From NCBI GenBank assembly GCA_940746715.1, contig CALNWN010000010.1:1-64000 (forward strand): a DNA stretch of 64,000 bases, written 5' to 3'. The DNA is from an uncultured Paraburkholderia sp. GTDB lineage: Bacteria > Pseudomonadota > Gammaproteobacteria > Burkholderiales > Burkholderiaceae. This document shows, piece by piece, positions 1-9,395 of the stretch. Both the position numbers and the translations under genes were made by a program. Under the pieces are notes generated by a model. The model had not been told where the DNA came from, searched no databases, and saw nothing but the letters and a program-made list of their open reading frames with translations. Numbering within the stretch: the stretch's first letter is position 1; each line of letters starts with the position of its first letter.

Positions 1-39
1 GTTCTTGGCCAGGTCGATGCCAATTGTCGTAATCTGCAT
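1..39 (-). mobile_element. IS110-family transposase, N-terminal start only (partial)
   Basis: On the minus strand an ATG at 39-37 opens MQITTIGIDLAKN and runs off the left edge of the window. The GIDLAKN motif is the typical start of IS110 recombinases, and its Asp is the first acidic residue of the DEDD (RuvC-like) active site. A purine-rich ribosome site (GGAAGGGG on the minus strand) lies just upstream. Only 13 residues are visible, so the subgroup and intactness cannot be judged. The element's non-coding end continues to the right and abuts the broken alcohol dehydrogenase gene. Confidence 0.8.
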
Positions 40-240
40 GGTGACGCCCCTTCCGGTTCGAGTGGTTGATGACACTTCCACTCTGGCACATCGATGCCGC
101 TGCTGGGTGGGGGCGTCCATCCCATTGAGCATGAACGGGCTGACCGAGCCAAGCAATGCCTTGGCGAGCGGGGTGGCTGCGCCGAACAACGCGGCGGCGG
201 CAAGCGCGACATATATTGCGCCGTAGGCGGGTTTCAAAAT
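40..240 (-). mobile_element. Non-coding end of the IS110 element with structured leader (possible bridge RNA region)
   Basis: This stretch sits directly upstream of the IS110 start codon. It holds a perfect 8-bp inverted repeat, GACGCCCC at 43-50 and GGGGCGTC at 110-117, with a smaller hairpin AGTGG (61-65) / CCACT (78-82) nested inside. In IS110 elements the end upstream of the recombinase gene encodes the structured bridge RNA that pairs with donor and target DNA. The exact outer boundary of the element is not visible; 240 is a guess based on the end of the next gene at 298. Confidence 0.45.
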
Positions 241-297
241 CGGGCCTTCCGTCCATGGAAAGGGACAGTGTAACGGCCAGAGCCAGCTGCCGCCCGC

Positions 298-1314
298 TCA
301 GCCGACCTTCAGCACCACACGGAAGCGGGCGTCGCCGCTCATCATCCGTTCATACGACTCGGCGGCGCGCTCGAGCGGAAACTCATCGATCATCGGCTTG
401 ACGCCGGAGAGCGCGCTGAACGCGAGCGTGTCCTGCGAGTCGGCGGATGTGCCGACGGCCAGCCCTGGATCGAATTGCGCCCCATGATGAACTGCGCAAT
501 CGGCACTTCGACGGGCTCTTCGGAAATGCCGACCATGATCATCTTGCCGTTCAGCCCTAGGCCGCCGACGGCCGCGTTCATGGCCTTACCGCTCGTCACC
601 GTGGCGAGAATGACCCGCGCGCCGCCGAGCTTCTGCAGTTCCTCGGCAACATTGTATGCCCGGCTGTCGATGTAGTGATGCGCGCCCAGCTCCTTCGCGA
701 GCGCGGCCTTGTCCTGCCCGCGGGCAATCGCCACGGTGCGAAAGCCCATTTTGCGCGCGAACTGCACGCCGAGATGCCCGAGGCCGCCAATCCCGAGGAC
801 GGCCACGACATCGCCGGCGCGCGCGCCGCTGTTGCGCAGCGCGTTAAACGTGGTGATGCCCGCGCACAGTAGCGGCGCGGCATCGGCGTCGGAGAGATCG
901 TCAGGGAATACTGGCGAGCGCCTCGACCGGCGCGACCACGAACTCCGCGTAACCGCCGTCGTAGCTGATGCCGGGCACCTGCGCTCTTTCGCACAGCACG
1001 AAGTCGCCCTGACGGCAACGCGCGCACCGCCCGCAATGGCCGCCGTGCCAGCCCACGCCGACGCGCTGCCCGACTGTCCATTCCTCGATCCCGGTGCCCA
1101 AAGCGTCGATAACACCGGCAATCTCATGCCCCGGAACGCGCGGAAATTGCAGACCGGGCCACAGCCCCTCCTTGGTCAACGAATCGCTGTGGCAGATTCC
1201 GCATGCCTGCACCTTGATGCGAACGTGGCCGTCGCCCGGCTGCGGGATGTCCCGCTCGACGACCGTCAACGGACCTCCGGCTGCATCGACCTGTACCGCT
1301 TTCATCCTGGACAT
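298..1314 (-). pseudogene. Zinc-dependent alcohol dehydrogenase (AdhP-like), two frameshifts
   Basis: The joined frames give a medium-chain Zn alcohol dehydrogenase of normal length, about 338 residues, that would oxidise alcohols with NAD. Visible are the catalytic-zinc Cys in GICHSD, the PGHE His, the four-Cys structural zinc loop (CGRCARCRQGDFVLC) and the Rossmann motif GIGGLGHLG. The start is the ATG at 1314. Reading stops after ALASIP at ~901, where one extra base shifts the frame into PDDLSDADAAP. A second lesion near 456 lacks one base after GWPS. The original end is VVLKVG at 298. It is not functional as read. The IS110 end lies just downstream. Confidence 0.85.
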
Positions 1315-1526
1315 GGATTTCACCTCGTGAGTCGTCGATGTGATGTGCACCCGCAAACGGCGAGTGCCGGACGGCATGCGGCGGCAGGTCGACGTTGGAG
1401 CGCTCCTCGCGCGACACGCGGACAGGCTGCGCCAGCGTGAGCGCGAACTCATTGACCATAGTGGAAAACGAGGCGGAATCCAACCTGAGCGTCGGGTGAC
1501 GGGACGCCTTAATGTGGGTGCTGTTT

Positions 1527-1949
1527 TTATTTACCCGCGCCGGGAAATTCACGGCAGCTGAGCAGCAACCGGTCGCCCGGCGCGGCGCCGGCACTGAGCG
1601 CCGCGGCGTGCGTCTGGCCGTCGCCGCACTGCCATTGCGCGACGAGGTCGCTGCCGCACGAGCGGCTGTCCGCGCCGGCGATATCGCCCGTCAGCATGTA
1701 GGTGCAGGCTGTGCGGCCGTCGCATCCGCGCGCGAGATCGGACGTAGCGTTGCCGTCCTGCTGGCCGCAGTTCCGGCCGTAGGTTGCGGTCAAGATGGTG
1801 ATGACGCTCGACGGAAGTTCGGGTGACGCCGTGGGGCGGCTTGCGTCGGGCAGAACAGGTACGCCCTGCGCAGCTGATGCCAGCGATGCCAGTGGCGCTA
1901 GCACTGCCAAAACACAAGCTCCGAAAGTGGCGAGTCGGCGGGATTTCAT
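1527..1949 (-). CDS. Secreted cysteine-rich protein with SUEL/galactose-lectin-like region
   Basis: A 140-residue protein opens with a basic, then hydrophobic signal peptide ending near ASAAQG. The mature part carries six cysteines (61, 76, 82, 98, 108, 132). The pattern TATYGRNC ... CDGRTACTY ... SC ... WQC resembles the SUEL or rhamnose-binding lectin fold, in which an AxYGR motif and spaced Cys pairs form disulphides. A carbohydrate-binding role in the periplasm or outside the cell is inferred. It appears intact and stands alone between the alcohol dehydrogenase and LysE remnants. Confidence 0.6.
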   Translation of the reverse strand: MKSRRLATFGACVLAVLAPLASLASAAQGVPVLPDASRPTASPELPSSVITILTATYGRNCGQQDGNATSDLARGCDGRTACTYMLTGDIAGADSRSCGSDLVAQWQCGDGQTHAAALSAGAAPGDRLLLSCREFPGAGK

Positions 1950-2146
1950 GATCGGCCTCCGCGCAAGCTGAAGGGCACCGGTAGATTTATTTTAGGCGCT
2001 CTAAGGGCGACGCCACGACGCCCCCGCGTGCGTCTTGTTGGAAGCCCCATTTCTGTACCGGGCATCATCCTCCAATCCGTACAGGTACTGTACCGGCAAC
2101 GCTCGCTAGAATGCTTCGACGTCCCCGCCCGACTCCGGAGCCCGCC

Positions 2147-2769
2147 ATGTCCTATCTCAGCTCAGCGCGCTGCCCGCCGGCATCCTGTTCGCGCTCGTCA
2201 CCACGATCACGCCCGGTCCGAACAACACGATGTTGCTCGCCTCGGGCGTCAACTTCGGCTTTCGCCGCACCTTGCCGCATATTTCAGGCATCAGCGCGGG
2301 CGTCGTGCTGTTGATGCTGTCGGTCGGCGTCGGGCTCGGCGAAGCCTTCGTCCATTTCCCCGTGCTGTACACGGTGCTCGAAGTGGCGAGCGTGGCCTAC
2401 CTGCTGTACCTCGCGTGGAAGATCGGCACGTCCGGCGAATTGAAGGTCAAGCAGGGCGAACGCCGGCCCATGAAGTTTCACGAAGCCATCGCTTTCCAGT
2501 GGGTCAACCCGAAGGCGTGGATGATGGTGCTGACCGCCGCCACGACCATTCATCTGAGCGAGAGCTACAGCATGAACGCGGTGGCGATGGCCGTGGTGTT
2601 CTACGTAATCGGCTTTCCGTGCATCTGCCTGTGGGCCGGTTTCGGCACGGCAATGCGGCGCGTGTTGTCCGACTCGCGGCGTCTGCGCGCCTTCAACATC
2701 ACGATGGCTTTGCTGCTCGTGCTGTCGCTGTATCCGATTGCGTTGAAGCTGGTCGGCGGCGCCGCGTGA
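2147..2769 (+). pseudogene. LysE/RhtB-family amino acid exporter, 5' frameshift
   Basis: The gene encodes a LysE-type translocator of about 207 residues, a six-helix inner-membrane exporter of amino acids or homoserine lactones. The start MSYLSS at 2147 is in a different frame from the rest. The correct frame resumes by about 2170 with ALPAGILFALVTTITPGPNN, which holds the family PGPNN motif. The body (SGVNFGFRRTLPHISGISAG ... FQWVNPKAWMM) is undamaged to the stop at 2769. A single lesion within the first 25 bases of the gene therefore breaks it. Rescue by an internal non-ATG start would lose part of helix 1. Confidence 0.8.
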
Positions 2770-2789
2770 AGCCGTCCAGATGAGCGCTG

Positions 2790-3855
2790 CTAGGCCGCCT
2801 CGCGCCCCACTCGCTCGATGAAGCGCCACAACGCGTCGTCGGTCGAATAGGGCGCGTTGAAGCGGAACCACGCGCTCGGCTCGTCGTCCGGGCGGAAGTA
2901 GGAGCCGGGCGCGAGCCAGATGCCGTGCTTGAGCGCCGCCGTCACGACGTCGCCGGCGCGCGCGGGATCGATGGCGAGGCGAGCCCACAGAAAAAGCCCC
3001 GCCCGCGGGCGATGAAACACATCGAGGCCGAGCGAGTCGAGCCGCTCCTCGACGGTGGCGTGCGCGAGCTTGAGCCGCTCGTTCACGGCTTCCACGTGAC
3101 GCGCGTAGCGCCCTTCCAGCAGCACCTTGTCGACGATCCGCTCAATCGCCTCCGACAACGTCAGCCCCACCGCCATCTTCGTGCGCGCGAGTTCGCGCAG
3201 CACGGCGCGCTCGGCGACCACGTAGCCACAGCGCAATCCCGGCGTGACCGTCTTCGAAAAACCGCTCACGTACAGCACGCGCTGCAAGCCTTCCATTGCG
3301 GCAAAAAGCGGCGCGCCGGACGGCGCCAGCTCGCGGCTCACGTCGTCCTCGATCACCCACATGCGCTGGCGCTCGGCAATCTGCAGCAGACGGAACGCCG
3401 CCGACATGCCGAAGGTCGCGCCGGTCGGTTTCTGCAGCGTCGTGTTGACGAAAATGGCCTTCGGCTTATGCTCGGCGACGAGCGCTTTGAGCACCTCGGT
3501 ATCGACACCGGCGGGCGTGCGCGGCACGCCGTGCACCACGAGCCCGGCGAGCTTGAGAATCTGCAGCAGATTGCAATAGCCGGGGTCTTCCACGATCACC
3601 GCGTCGCCCGCGCGCAACAACGTTCGCACGATCAGATCGAGCCCTTGCGTCGCGCCCTGCGTAAGCAGCACGTTGGACACGTCGACGGGCAAGCCGCGCC
3701 GGTCGAGCTGCTCGGCGATGCGCTCGCGCAACGGCGCGAAGCCGTAGGGATGCCCATAATCGCCGAGCCGCGCGGCGGGCACCCGGCTCATCGCGCGCAG
3801 CGCATGCTGCAGGCCGCTCTCGTTGATCCACTCGTTCGGCAGCCAGCCGGGCTGG
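2790..3855 (-). pseudogene. MocR/PdxR-type regulator, truncated to its aminotransferase domain
   Basis: About 350 residues of a fold-type I PLP aminotransferase domain are open to a TAG stop at 2790. Visible are the substrate loop DYGHPYGF, TQGATQGLD, and the PLP-lysine region SGFSKTVTPGLRCG. In MocR regulators this domain follows an N-terminal GntR winged helix, which is absent: homology begins at QPGWLPNEWI right at the junction with the facing aminotransferase. The gene has lost its DNA-binding domain, promoter and start. It was probably the divergent regulator of the neighbouring aminotransferase. Confidence 0.75.
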
Positions 3856-4599
3856 GGCGCGCATCTCGCGGACGAACTCGAGCGCATCGTCGCGCTGCAC
3901 GATGCATCGACGATTGCAGCGGTGATCGTGGAACCGGTCGCCGGCTCGACAGGCGTGCTGATTCCGCCGCAAGGCTACTTGCAGAAGCTGCGCGAAATCT
4001 GCACGAAGCACGGCATCCTGCTGATTTTCGACGAAGTGATCATGGCCTTCGGCCGCGTCGGCAAGGCCACGGCGAGCGAATATTTCGGCGTGACGCCCGA
4101 CCTCATCACGATGGCGAAGGCGATCAACAACGCGGCCATTCCGATGGGCGCGGTCGCGGCGAGCCGCACGGTGCACGACACCATCGTCAATGCCGGCGCA
4201 CAAGGCGCGATCGAGCTGTTCCACGGCTACACGTATTCGGCGCACCCGGCCGCGGTCGCCGCCGCCATCGCCACGCTCGCCCTGTATCGCAGCGAGGGCC
4301 TGTTCGAGCGCGCTGCTTCGCTCGCGCCGACGTTCGAGGCTGCCGCTCACTCGCTGCGCGGCACGAAGCACGTGAAGGACATCCGCAATCTCGGGATGAT
4401 CGCGGGCATCGAGCTCGAATCGCGCGAGGGCGCCCCGGGCGCGCGCGCCTATGAGGCGTTCGTCAAATGTTTCGAGGCGGGCGTGCTGGTGCGCTTTACC
4501 GGCGACATTCTGGCGTTCTCGCCGCCGCTCATCATCAACGAAGAGCAGATCGCGCACATCTTCAAGACGGTCGGCGACGTGCTGGCCACCGTGCAGTAA
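3842..4599 (+). pseudogene. Class III omega-amino acid:pyruvate aminotransferase, 5' half deleted
   Basis: Only the C-terminal ~250 of an expected ~440 residues remain, starting at GAHLADELERIVALHD. Retained are the VIVEPVAGSTGV strand, the PLP-contacting LIFDEVIMAFGR, the PLP-lysine region LITMAKAINN (MAKxInN) and the C-terminal domain to VLATVQ. Such enzymes move the amino group of beta-alanine or similar omega-amino acids to pyruvate. The 5' half and promoter are gone, joined head-to-head to the truncated MocR gene. An ORF can be read from 3823, but its first residues belong to the other gene's antisense strand. Confidence 0.8.
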
Positions 4600-4626
4600 G
4601 GCGCATGGCGCAAAGCGGCGCGCGAG

Positions 4627-5184
4627 TCACGCGCCGCTTCCTGCATCAACCCACCTCAATGATGATGATGCGCGCGCAGCCCGCGTCTGCGCCGCTTTTT
4701 TAGCCGCGGCTGAACGTCCGGCCGCGCCCTTCGTCGCTGCGGCCTTCTTTGCCGCCGCCGAGCGGCTCGCCGCAGGACGTTTGGCCGCCGCCGACTTCGC
4801 CTGCTTCGACATGGCCGAATGCGAGGCGCCGGCCTTGCTTTCGCGCTTCAGCACATTGGTGCTTGTGCGCGAGCGTTTGGCCGTCGACTCCTTGCTGGTC
4901 GTCTTCTTCGCGGTGCTCTTCTTCTGTCCCGCGGCGCTGTCCTTCTCCGCCTTCTTGCGCGTAGCCTCGCTCGCGGCGCCCTTCTTCGGCGGCTTCAGAT
5001 CGACGCCCGCGCGACGTGCTTCCGACAATCCGATGGCGATCGCCTGTTTCGGCGAGCGCACGCCGTGCTTGCCGGCGCGCACCTTGTCCACCTGTTCCTT
5101 GACGAACTCTCCGGCTTGCGTGCTCGCGGACTTGCCGGCGCGTTTGTCGGCTTCGGCACGCTTCAGGGTTTTCTTCTCGGGCAT
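4627..5184 (-). CDS. DUF6496-type protein with histone H1-like Lys/Ala tail
   Basis: A 185-residue protein starts MPEKKTLKRAEADKRAGKSA. The first ~60 residues (GEFVKEQVDKVRAGKHGVRS, then KQAIAIGLSEARRAGV) match the small DUF6496 family. The remainder is a low-complexity Ala/Lys/Ser tail of PAAKKAA-type repeats like those of bacterial histone H1 homologues, so nucleic-acid binding is likely. The last residues (SSSLRWVDAGSGA) look unnatural: a one-base shift would end the protein in RAHHHH at a TGA, so a late frameshift may have replaced a His tail. It is alone on the minus strand. Confidence 0.65.
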   Translation of the reverse strand: MPEKKTLKRAEADKRAGKSASTQAGEFVKEQVDKVRAGKHGVRSPKQAIAIGLSEARRAGVDLKPPKKGAASEATRKKAEKDSAAGQKKSTAKKTTSKESTAKRSRTSTNVLKRESKAGASHSAMSKQAKSAAAKRPAASRSAAAKKAAATKGAAGRSAAAKKAAQTRAARASSSLRWVDAGSGA

Positions 5185-5334
5185 GACAGTTCTCCCATTG
5201 ACTGTGGCCTATGCCGTGAAGCAATGCCTGTGCCGCAACGCCGCGCAGATGCAGTGGGACTCGCGCCCTTTACATGGACGGCGTATGGTGTAGCTAGGGG
5301 CCGGCGCACTGGACCGGTCGAACGGGAGACGTCC

Positions 5335-5586
5335 ATGAAAATCCCCAACGGGCGCGCGGGCGCGCATATCGAAGGCGTTCATTGGATCGCCGAATACGCG
5401 GAAGACGTCCACGAGATTCGCATCTTCCGCGAAGGGCAGGAAGTCGACGTGCACGACGCGCCTTCGTCGCTATTCGGCGACGAGGAGAACGCAGGCTCGA
5501 AGAGCACCGCCGACCATCGCGCGGTCGAGGCAGCGGTGCTGGCTTATCTGAGGCGCTTCGTGGCGGAGCACGACGCGGAAGAGTAG
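5335..5586 (+). CDS. Small acidic hypothetical protein
   Basis: An 83-residue ORF starts at the ATG at 5335 after a GGGAGA ribosome site. It begins MKIPNGRAGAHIEGVHWIAE and ends RRFVAEHDAEE. It is rich in Asp and Glu and has no signal peptide, membrane segment or motif I recognise. It faces away from the DUF6496 gene across a short shared intergenic region. A cytoplasmic protein of unknown function is the most that can be said; codon use looks like that of its neighbours. Confidence 0.6.
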   Translation: MKIPNGRAGAHIEGVHWIAEYAEDVHEIRIFREGQEVDVHDAPSSLFGDEENAGSKSTADHRAVEAAVLAYLRRFVAEHDAEE

Positions 5587-5602
5587 CCGCAGGGGAAAGG
5601 GC

Positions 5603-6814
5603 TTACTCCGCCGGCCGCAGCTTCTTCACCTCGGCATCCGACGGCTGCACGCTCGCGCCGTCAACGTAACGATACGACGTCATCACGCCCTTGCCGTCCT
5701 TCACGCCCGTCACGCCGGCCTAAGCGCCCATGGTCGACTGATTATTGTCCTGCGCGCGATACGTGATCGGCCCGAACGGCGTGTCCACGGTAAGGCCCTT
5801 GAATGCTGCCGCGAGCTTGTCGGTGTCGACGGAACCGGCCTTTTTGATGCCCGCCGCGATGGACATCAGCGCCGAGTAACCGACCACCGAGCCGAGCCGC
5901 GGGTAGTCGTGATACTTCGCCTGATAGGCGTCGACAAACTTCTTGTTGGCCGGCGTATCGATCGAATACCACGGGTAGCCGGTCACGATCCAGCCGGTCG
6001 GCGCTTCCGCACCCAGTGGATCGAGGTAATCCGGCTCGCCCGTCAGCAGCGACACCACCGTGCGGCCCTTGAAGAGACCGCGCGTGTTGCCTTCGCGCAC
6101 GAACTTGCCGAGGTCCGCGCCGAACAGCACGTTGAAAATCGCGTCGGGCTTCGCATCGGCGATGGCCTGCGTCACAGCGCCCGCGTCCACGTTGCCAAGC
6201 GGCGTGGCCTGTTCCGCCACGAACTGCACGTCAGGCTGCGCGGCGGTGAGGAGCTTCTTGAAAGTCGCGACCGCCGACTGGCCATACTCGTAGTTCGGAT
6301 AGACGAGCGCCCAGCGCTTCTTCTTCTGCTTCGCCGCTTCCGGCACGAGCATCGCGACCTGCATGTACGTGGATGGCCGCAGACGGTAGGTGTATTTGTT
6401 GCCGTCGGCCCAGACGATTTTGTCGGTCAGCGGTTCGGCGGCGAGGAAAAAGATCTTTTTCTGCTTCGCGAAATCGGTGAGCGCCAAACCCGTGTTCGAC
6501 AGGAAACCGCCGAACAGCAGTTGCACCTGCTCGCGCGCAATCAGCTCCTGTGCGACGCGAATGGTGTCGCCCGGGTTGCCGTTGTCGTCGCGCGAAACCA
6601 CTTCGAGTTTCTTGCCGAGCACGCCGCCCGCGCCGTTGATCTGTTCGAGCGCCAGATTCCAGCCGTTTTTGTAGGGTCCGAGAAAGGCCGGCTGCGCCTT
6701 TTAGCTGTTGATTTCCCCGATCTTGATGGTCTGCTAGGCGTTCGCGCCGAAGGCGGCGAATGAAAGCACCGTCGACAGCGTAAGGCGAGAGATCCATTCT
6801 GCGCGCGTGGTCAT
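5603..6814 (-). pseudogene. Branched-chain amino acid ABC transporter binding protein (LivK-like), three nonsense codons
   Basis: A single uninterrupted frame from the ATG at 6814 to the TAA at 5603 encodes a full-length (~403 residue) periplasmic type-I binding protein with a signal peptide ending FGANA. It contains three in-frame stops: TAG at 6734-6736 (codon 27, right at the signal cleavage site), TAA at 6701-6703 (codon 38, in EINS*KAQ where Tyr is expected), and TAG at 5720-5722 (in TMGA*AG). There is no frameshift, so the damage is by substitution only. It is last in the catabolic operon and would supply substrate to LivF/LivM. Confidence 0.85.
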
Positions 6815-6869
6815 GCGTTTCTCCGTATCAAAGGGATTGCGGAAATGCGTTGGTTTTCTGACAGCGTGT

Positions 6870-8849
6870 TCACTCGGCGCGCGGCGTCGCGCGAATCCGG
6901 GCGACACTCGCGGCCACGTCTGGCCAAGCGGGCTTGCCACCCGCGAATTGCCGGCGCAGATAGGATACGAGTTCCGCGATCTGGGCGTCGTTGAAACTGT
7001 CGCGATAAGCCGGCATCGTACCGAGTTCGGGCTGTGCGGGCGAGCCGATGCCGTCGAAAATCACGCGGATCAGGTTATCGGGCGTCGCGCTATGCAGGTT
7101 CGTATTGAGCGCGAGCGACGGGTGCGCACCGAACAATTGCGGCCCACTGCCCGTGTGATGACACGCGGCACACGCGCCGTCGAAAAGCCGCGCGCCGACC
7201 CCGGACGGCGTGCCTTCAATCGCGCTCGCTTTCTCGTATTGACGCGCCATCGCAGCCACGTCGACGTTGGGCTCGAGCGGACTGAGCGACGCGAGATACG
7301 TTGCCATCGCGCGAATGTCGCTGTCCGGCAGCGCCGCAAGATCGGCGCGTGACCGAAGCGCAGATAGCTGAACAGCTCGTCCTCGGTCCATGGCACCGGC
7401 GAGTTCGACAGCGACGACAAGGCGGGCGCTTCCCAGCCCTCCGCGCTGCCGCCGCGCGGCGTATGACAGGCGCTGCAATGCCCGAGACCGTTGACGAGAT
7501 ACGCGCCGCGATTCCACTGCGCGTTTTGTGTCGGGCTCGCAGCGAACGTGTTGCGGCCGAGGAACAGGCCGTTCCATGCAGCCATCAGCGGACGCGCGCC
7601 GAACGGAAACGGCAGCTTCGTTTCCGGCGGACGGAAGCGCACGGGCGTTTGCGACATCAGATACGCGTAAAGCGCCTGGAGGTCGTCGTCGGAGGTATTT
7701 TTGAACGAGGTATACGGGAACGCCGGGTACAGCCGATGCCCGTCGCGGCTGATGCCTTCGCGCATCGCCCGAACGAACGTCTCCAGCGACCACGCGCCGA
7801 TGCCGGTTTGCACATCGGGCGTGATGTTGGTGCTGTAGACGGTGCCGAACGGCGTTTCGAGCGGCTTGCCGCCGGCGTTCGGCACGCCGTTGTGCGCCGT
7901 GTGACATACCGCGCAATTACCGAGCGACGCGAGCACCTTGCCGCGCGCGACAAGTTCGGGCGCGAAGGCGCTCGCGAGCGGCGGCGCAATGGGCGCGAGC
8001 GCGGACGGCGCCAGCGACAACGCCCCCAGCCAGCCCGCCGCTCCGGCCGCGAATGCGCCTAGAAAACCGAGCCGCCAGCGCTTTTTCCTGCGCGCGGCGG
8101 CCTCCTCGACTTGCGCGTCGGCGAGCGCGGCGCGAATCGTTTCGGGCGTGAACGGCGGCTTGCGAAAGCGCACGCCGGTTGCGTCGTATAACGCATTGGC
8201 AATCGCGGCCGCGCCGGGCAGCGACGCCGACTCGCCGGCGCCCATCGGCGGCTCGCCGTGACGCGGCATCATCACGACGTCGATCACCGGCACTTCGCGG
8301 AACGTGAGGATCGGATACGCGCCCCACTCCTGGCTTGTCACCGCGTTATCGCCGAAGGTCACGCGTTCTTTCAGCGCGCGGCTCGTCGCCTGGATCACAT
8401 TGCCGTGAATCTGATGACGCACGCCGTCCGGGTTGATCGTCGTGCCGTTGTCCTAGCCGACCACGACGCGCGTCACCGCGAGTTCGCCGCTTCTGCGATT
8501 GACTTCCACGTCGGCGACCCAGGCGCACCACGCCGCGCCGAAGCCGGGGAACTTGCTGTGCACGTAGCGCGCGTAGGCAATGCCGCGGCCGCGCGCAATG
8601 TCGCCATCGTCACGATGCGCGCTGCTTGCGGGCTGGCGCGGCTGCCAGCCCGCCCGTTCGGCCACCGCCTTCAGGAGACATGTCGGCCTCAGTGGGCACG
8701 AACGACGACCGCGAGCCGGGTTGGCCGGCCGCCGGTTTGACCGGCGCCTGCGGCGGACGCGTGACGATCAAGACGCTTTGCGCGTCATAGAGCTGCTTAC
8801 GCGATGGAGGCGCCGCGCGCCGATCGACGCTGAAGTCCGGTCCTGTCAT
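6870..8849 (-). pseudogene. nicB: Nicotinate dehydrogenase large subunit (NicB-like, molybdopterin plus cytochrome c), internally deleted
   Basis: NicB-type enzymes join a xanthine-dehydrogenase-like molybdopterin domain to three cytochrome c domains and hydroxylate nicotinate at C6. Here the first 57 residues (to VPTEADM) are joined near 8678, out of frame, to the last part of the molybdopterin domain (AERAGWQPRQ), so most of that domain (roughly 500 residues) is missing. A TAG at 8453-8455 interrupts VVG*DNGTTINP. Two CxxCH haem sites (CAVCH, CSACH) follow, then a frameshift near 7350, then the third (CAACH) and the end IRATPRAE. Its start overlaps the nicA stop as ATGA. Confidence 0.8.
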
Positions 8850-9364
8850 GCGCGCGCTCCTTTGTGCGCGGGGTCTTGAGCTGCCTTTTGCTGCGCAAGC
8901 AACTCAGCGGCACGCTGCACCGCACGCACGATCTCGACATGCGTGTCGCAACGGCAGAGGTTGCGCGACAATTCGCGCTGAATCGTCTCGACGCTGGGAT
9001 GCGGATCGCGCTCGAGCAGCGCCTTGGTCGTCATGATCATGCCGCTCAGGCAATAGCCGCATTGCGCGGCCTGTTCCTCGATAAACGCCTGTTGCACAGG
9101 ATGCAGCGCGGCACGCGTGCCCAATCCTTCCAGCGTGGTGATCTCATGGCCGAGCGCCACCTTCGCGGTCGTCACGCACGCGCGGGTCGGCATACCGTCG
9201 AGCAGCACGGTGCAGGCGCCGCACTCGCCGAGTCCACAGCCGAATTTCGGACCGTTCAGCGCGAGGTCGTTGCGCAGCAGGTAAAGCAAGGGCGTGTCCG
9301 GGCAGGCGCTGACAAGATGCGTCGCGCCGTTGACCTTCAGCGCGAGCGGCGCCGGGCCGTTCAT
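8846..9364 (-). CDS. nicA: Nicotinate dehydrogenase small [2Fe-2S] subunit (NicA-like)
   Basis: This intact 172-residue protein is the small iron-sulphur subunit of a molybdenum hydroxylase. The plant-type [2Fe-2S] ligands are C43, C48, C51 and C63 (GCGLGECGAC), and the second cluster uses C102, C105, C137 and C139 (QCGYC, LCRC). It passes electrons from the molybdopterin subunit to the cytochrome domains of the adjacent NicB. It sits in the operon between enamidase and nicB and overlaps the latter by 4 bp. With nicB broken it can have no partner made here. Other N-heterocycle substrates are possible. Confidence 0.85.
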   Translation of the reverse strand: MNGPAPLALKVNGATHLVSACPDTPLLYLLRNDLALNGPKFGCGLGECGACTVLLDGMPTRACVTTAKVALGHEITTLEGLGTRAALHPVQQAFIEEQAAQCGYCLSGMIMTTKALLERDPHPSVETIQRELSRNLCRCDTHVEIVRAVQRAAELLAQQKAAQDPAHKGARA

Positions 9365-9395
9365 GAGCGTGCCGGCCGTACCGTGCGAGGCGCCT

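Noticed and set aside
2284..4557. Long Arg/Ala-rich ORFs antisense to known genes (e.g. 2925-4454 plus, 3466-4557 minus)
   Set aside because: They lie opposite or out of frame to genes with clear family motifs, cross the MocR/omega-aminotransferase junction, and have the Arg/Ala/Gly composition typical of shadow frames in high-GC DNA.
6870..8849. nicB remnant as a natural stand-alone tri-haem cytochrome
   Set aside because: The reading frame is interrupted by a TAG and a frameshift, and the N-terminal piece is clearly the start of the molybdopterin domain, so it is a deletion derivative.
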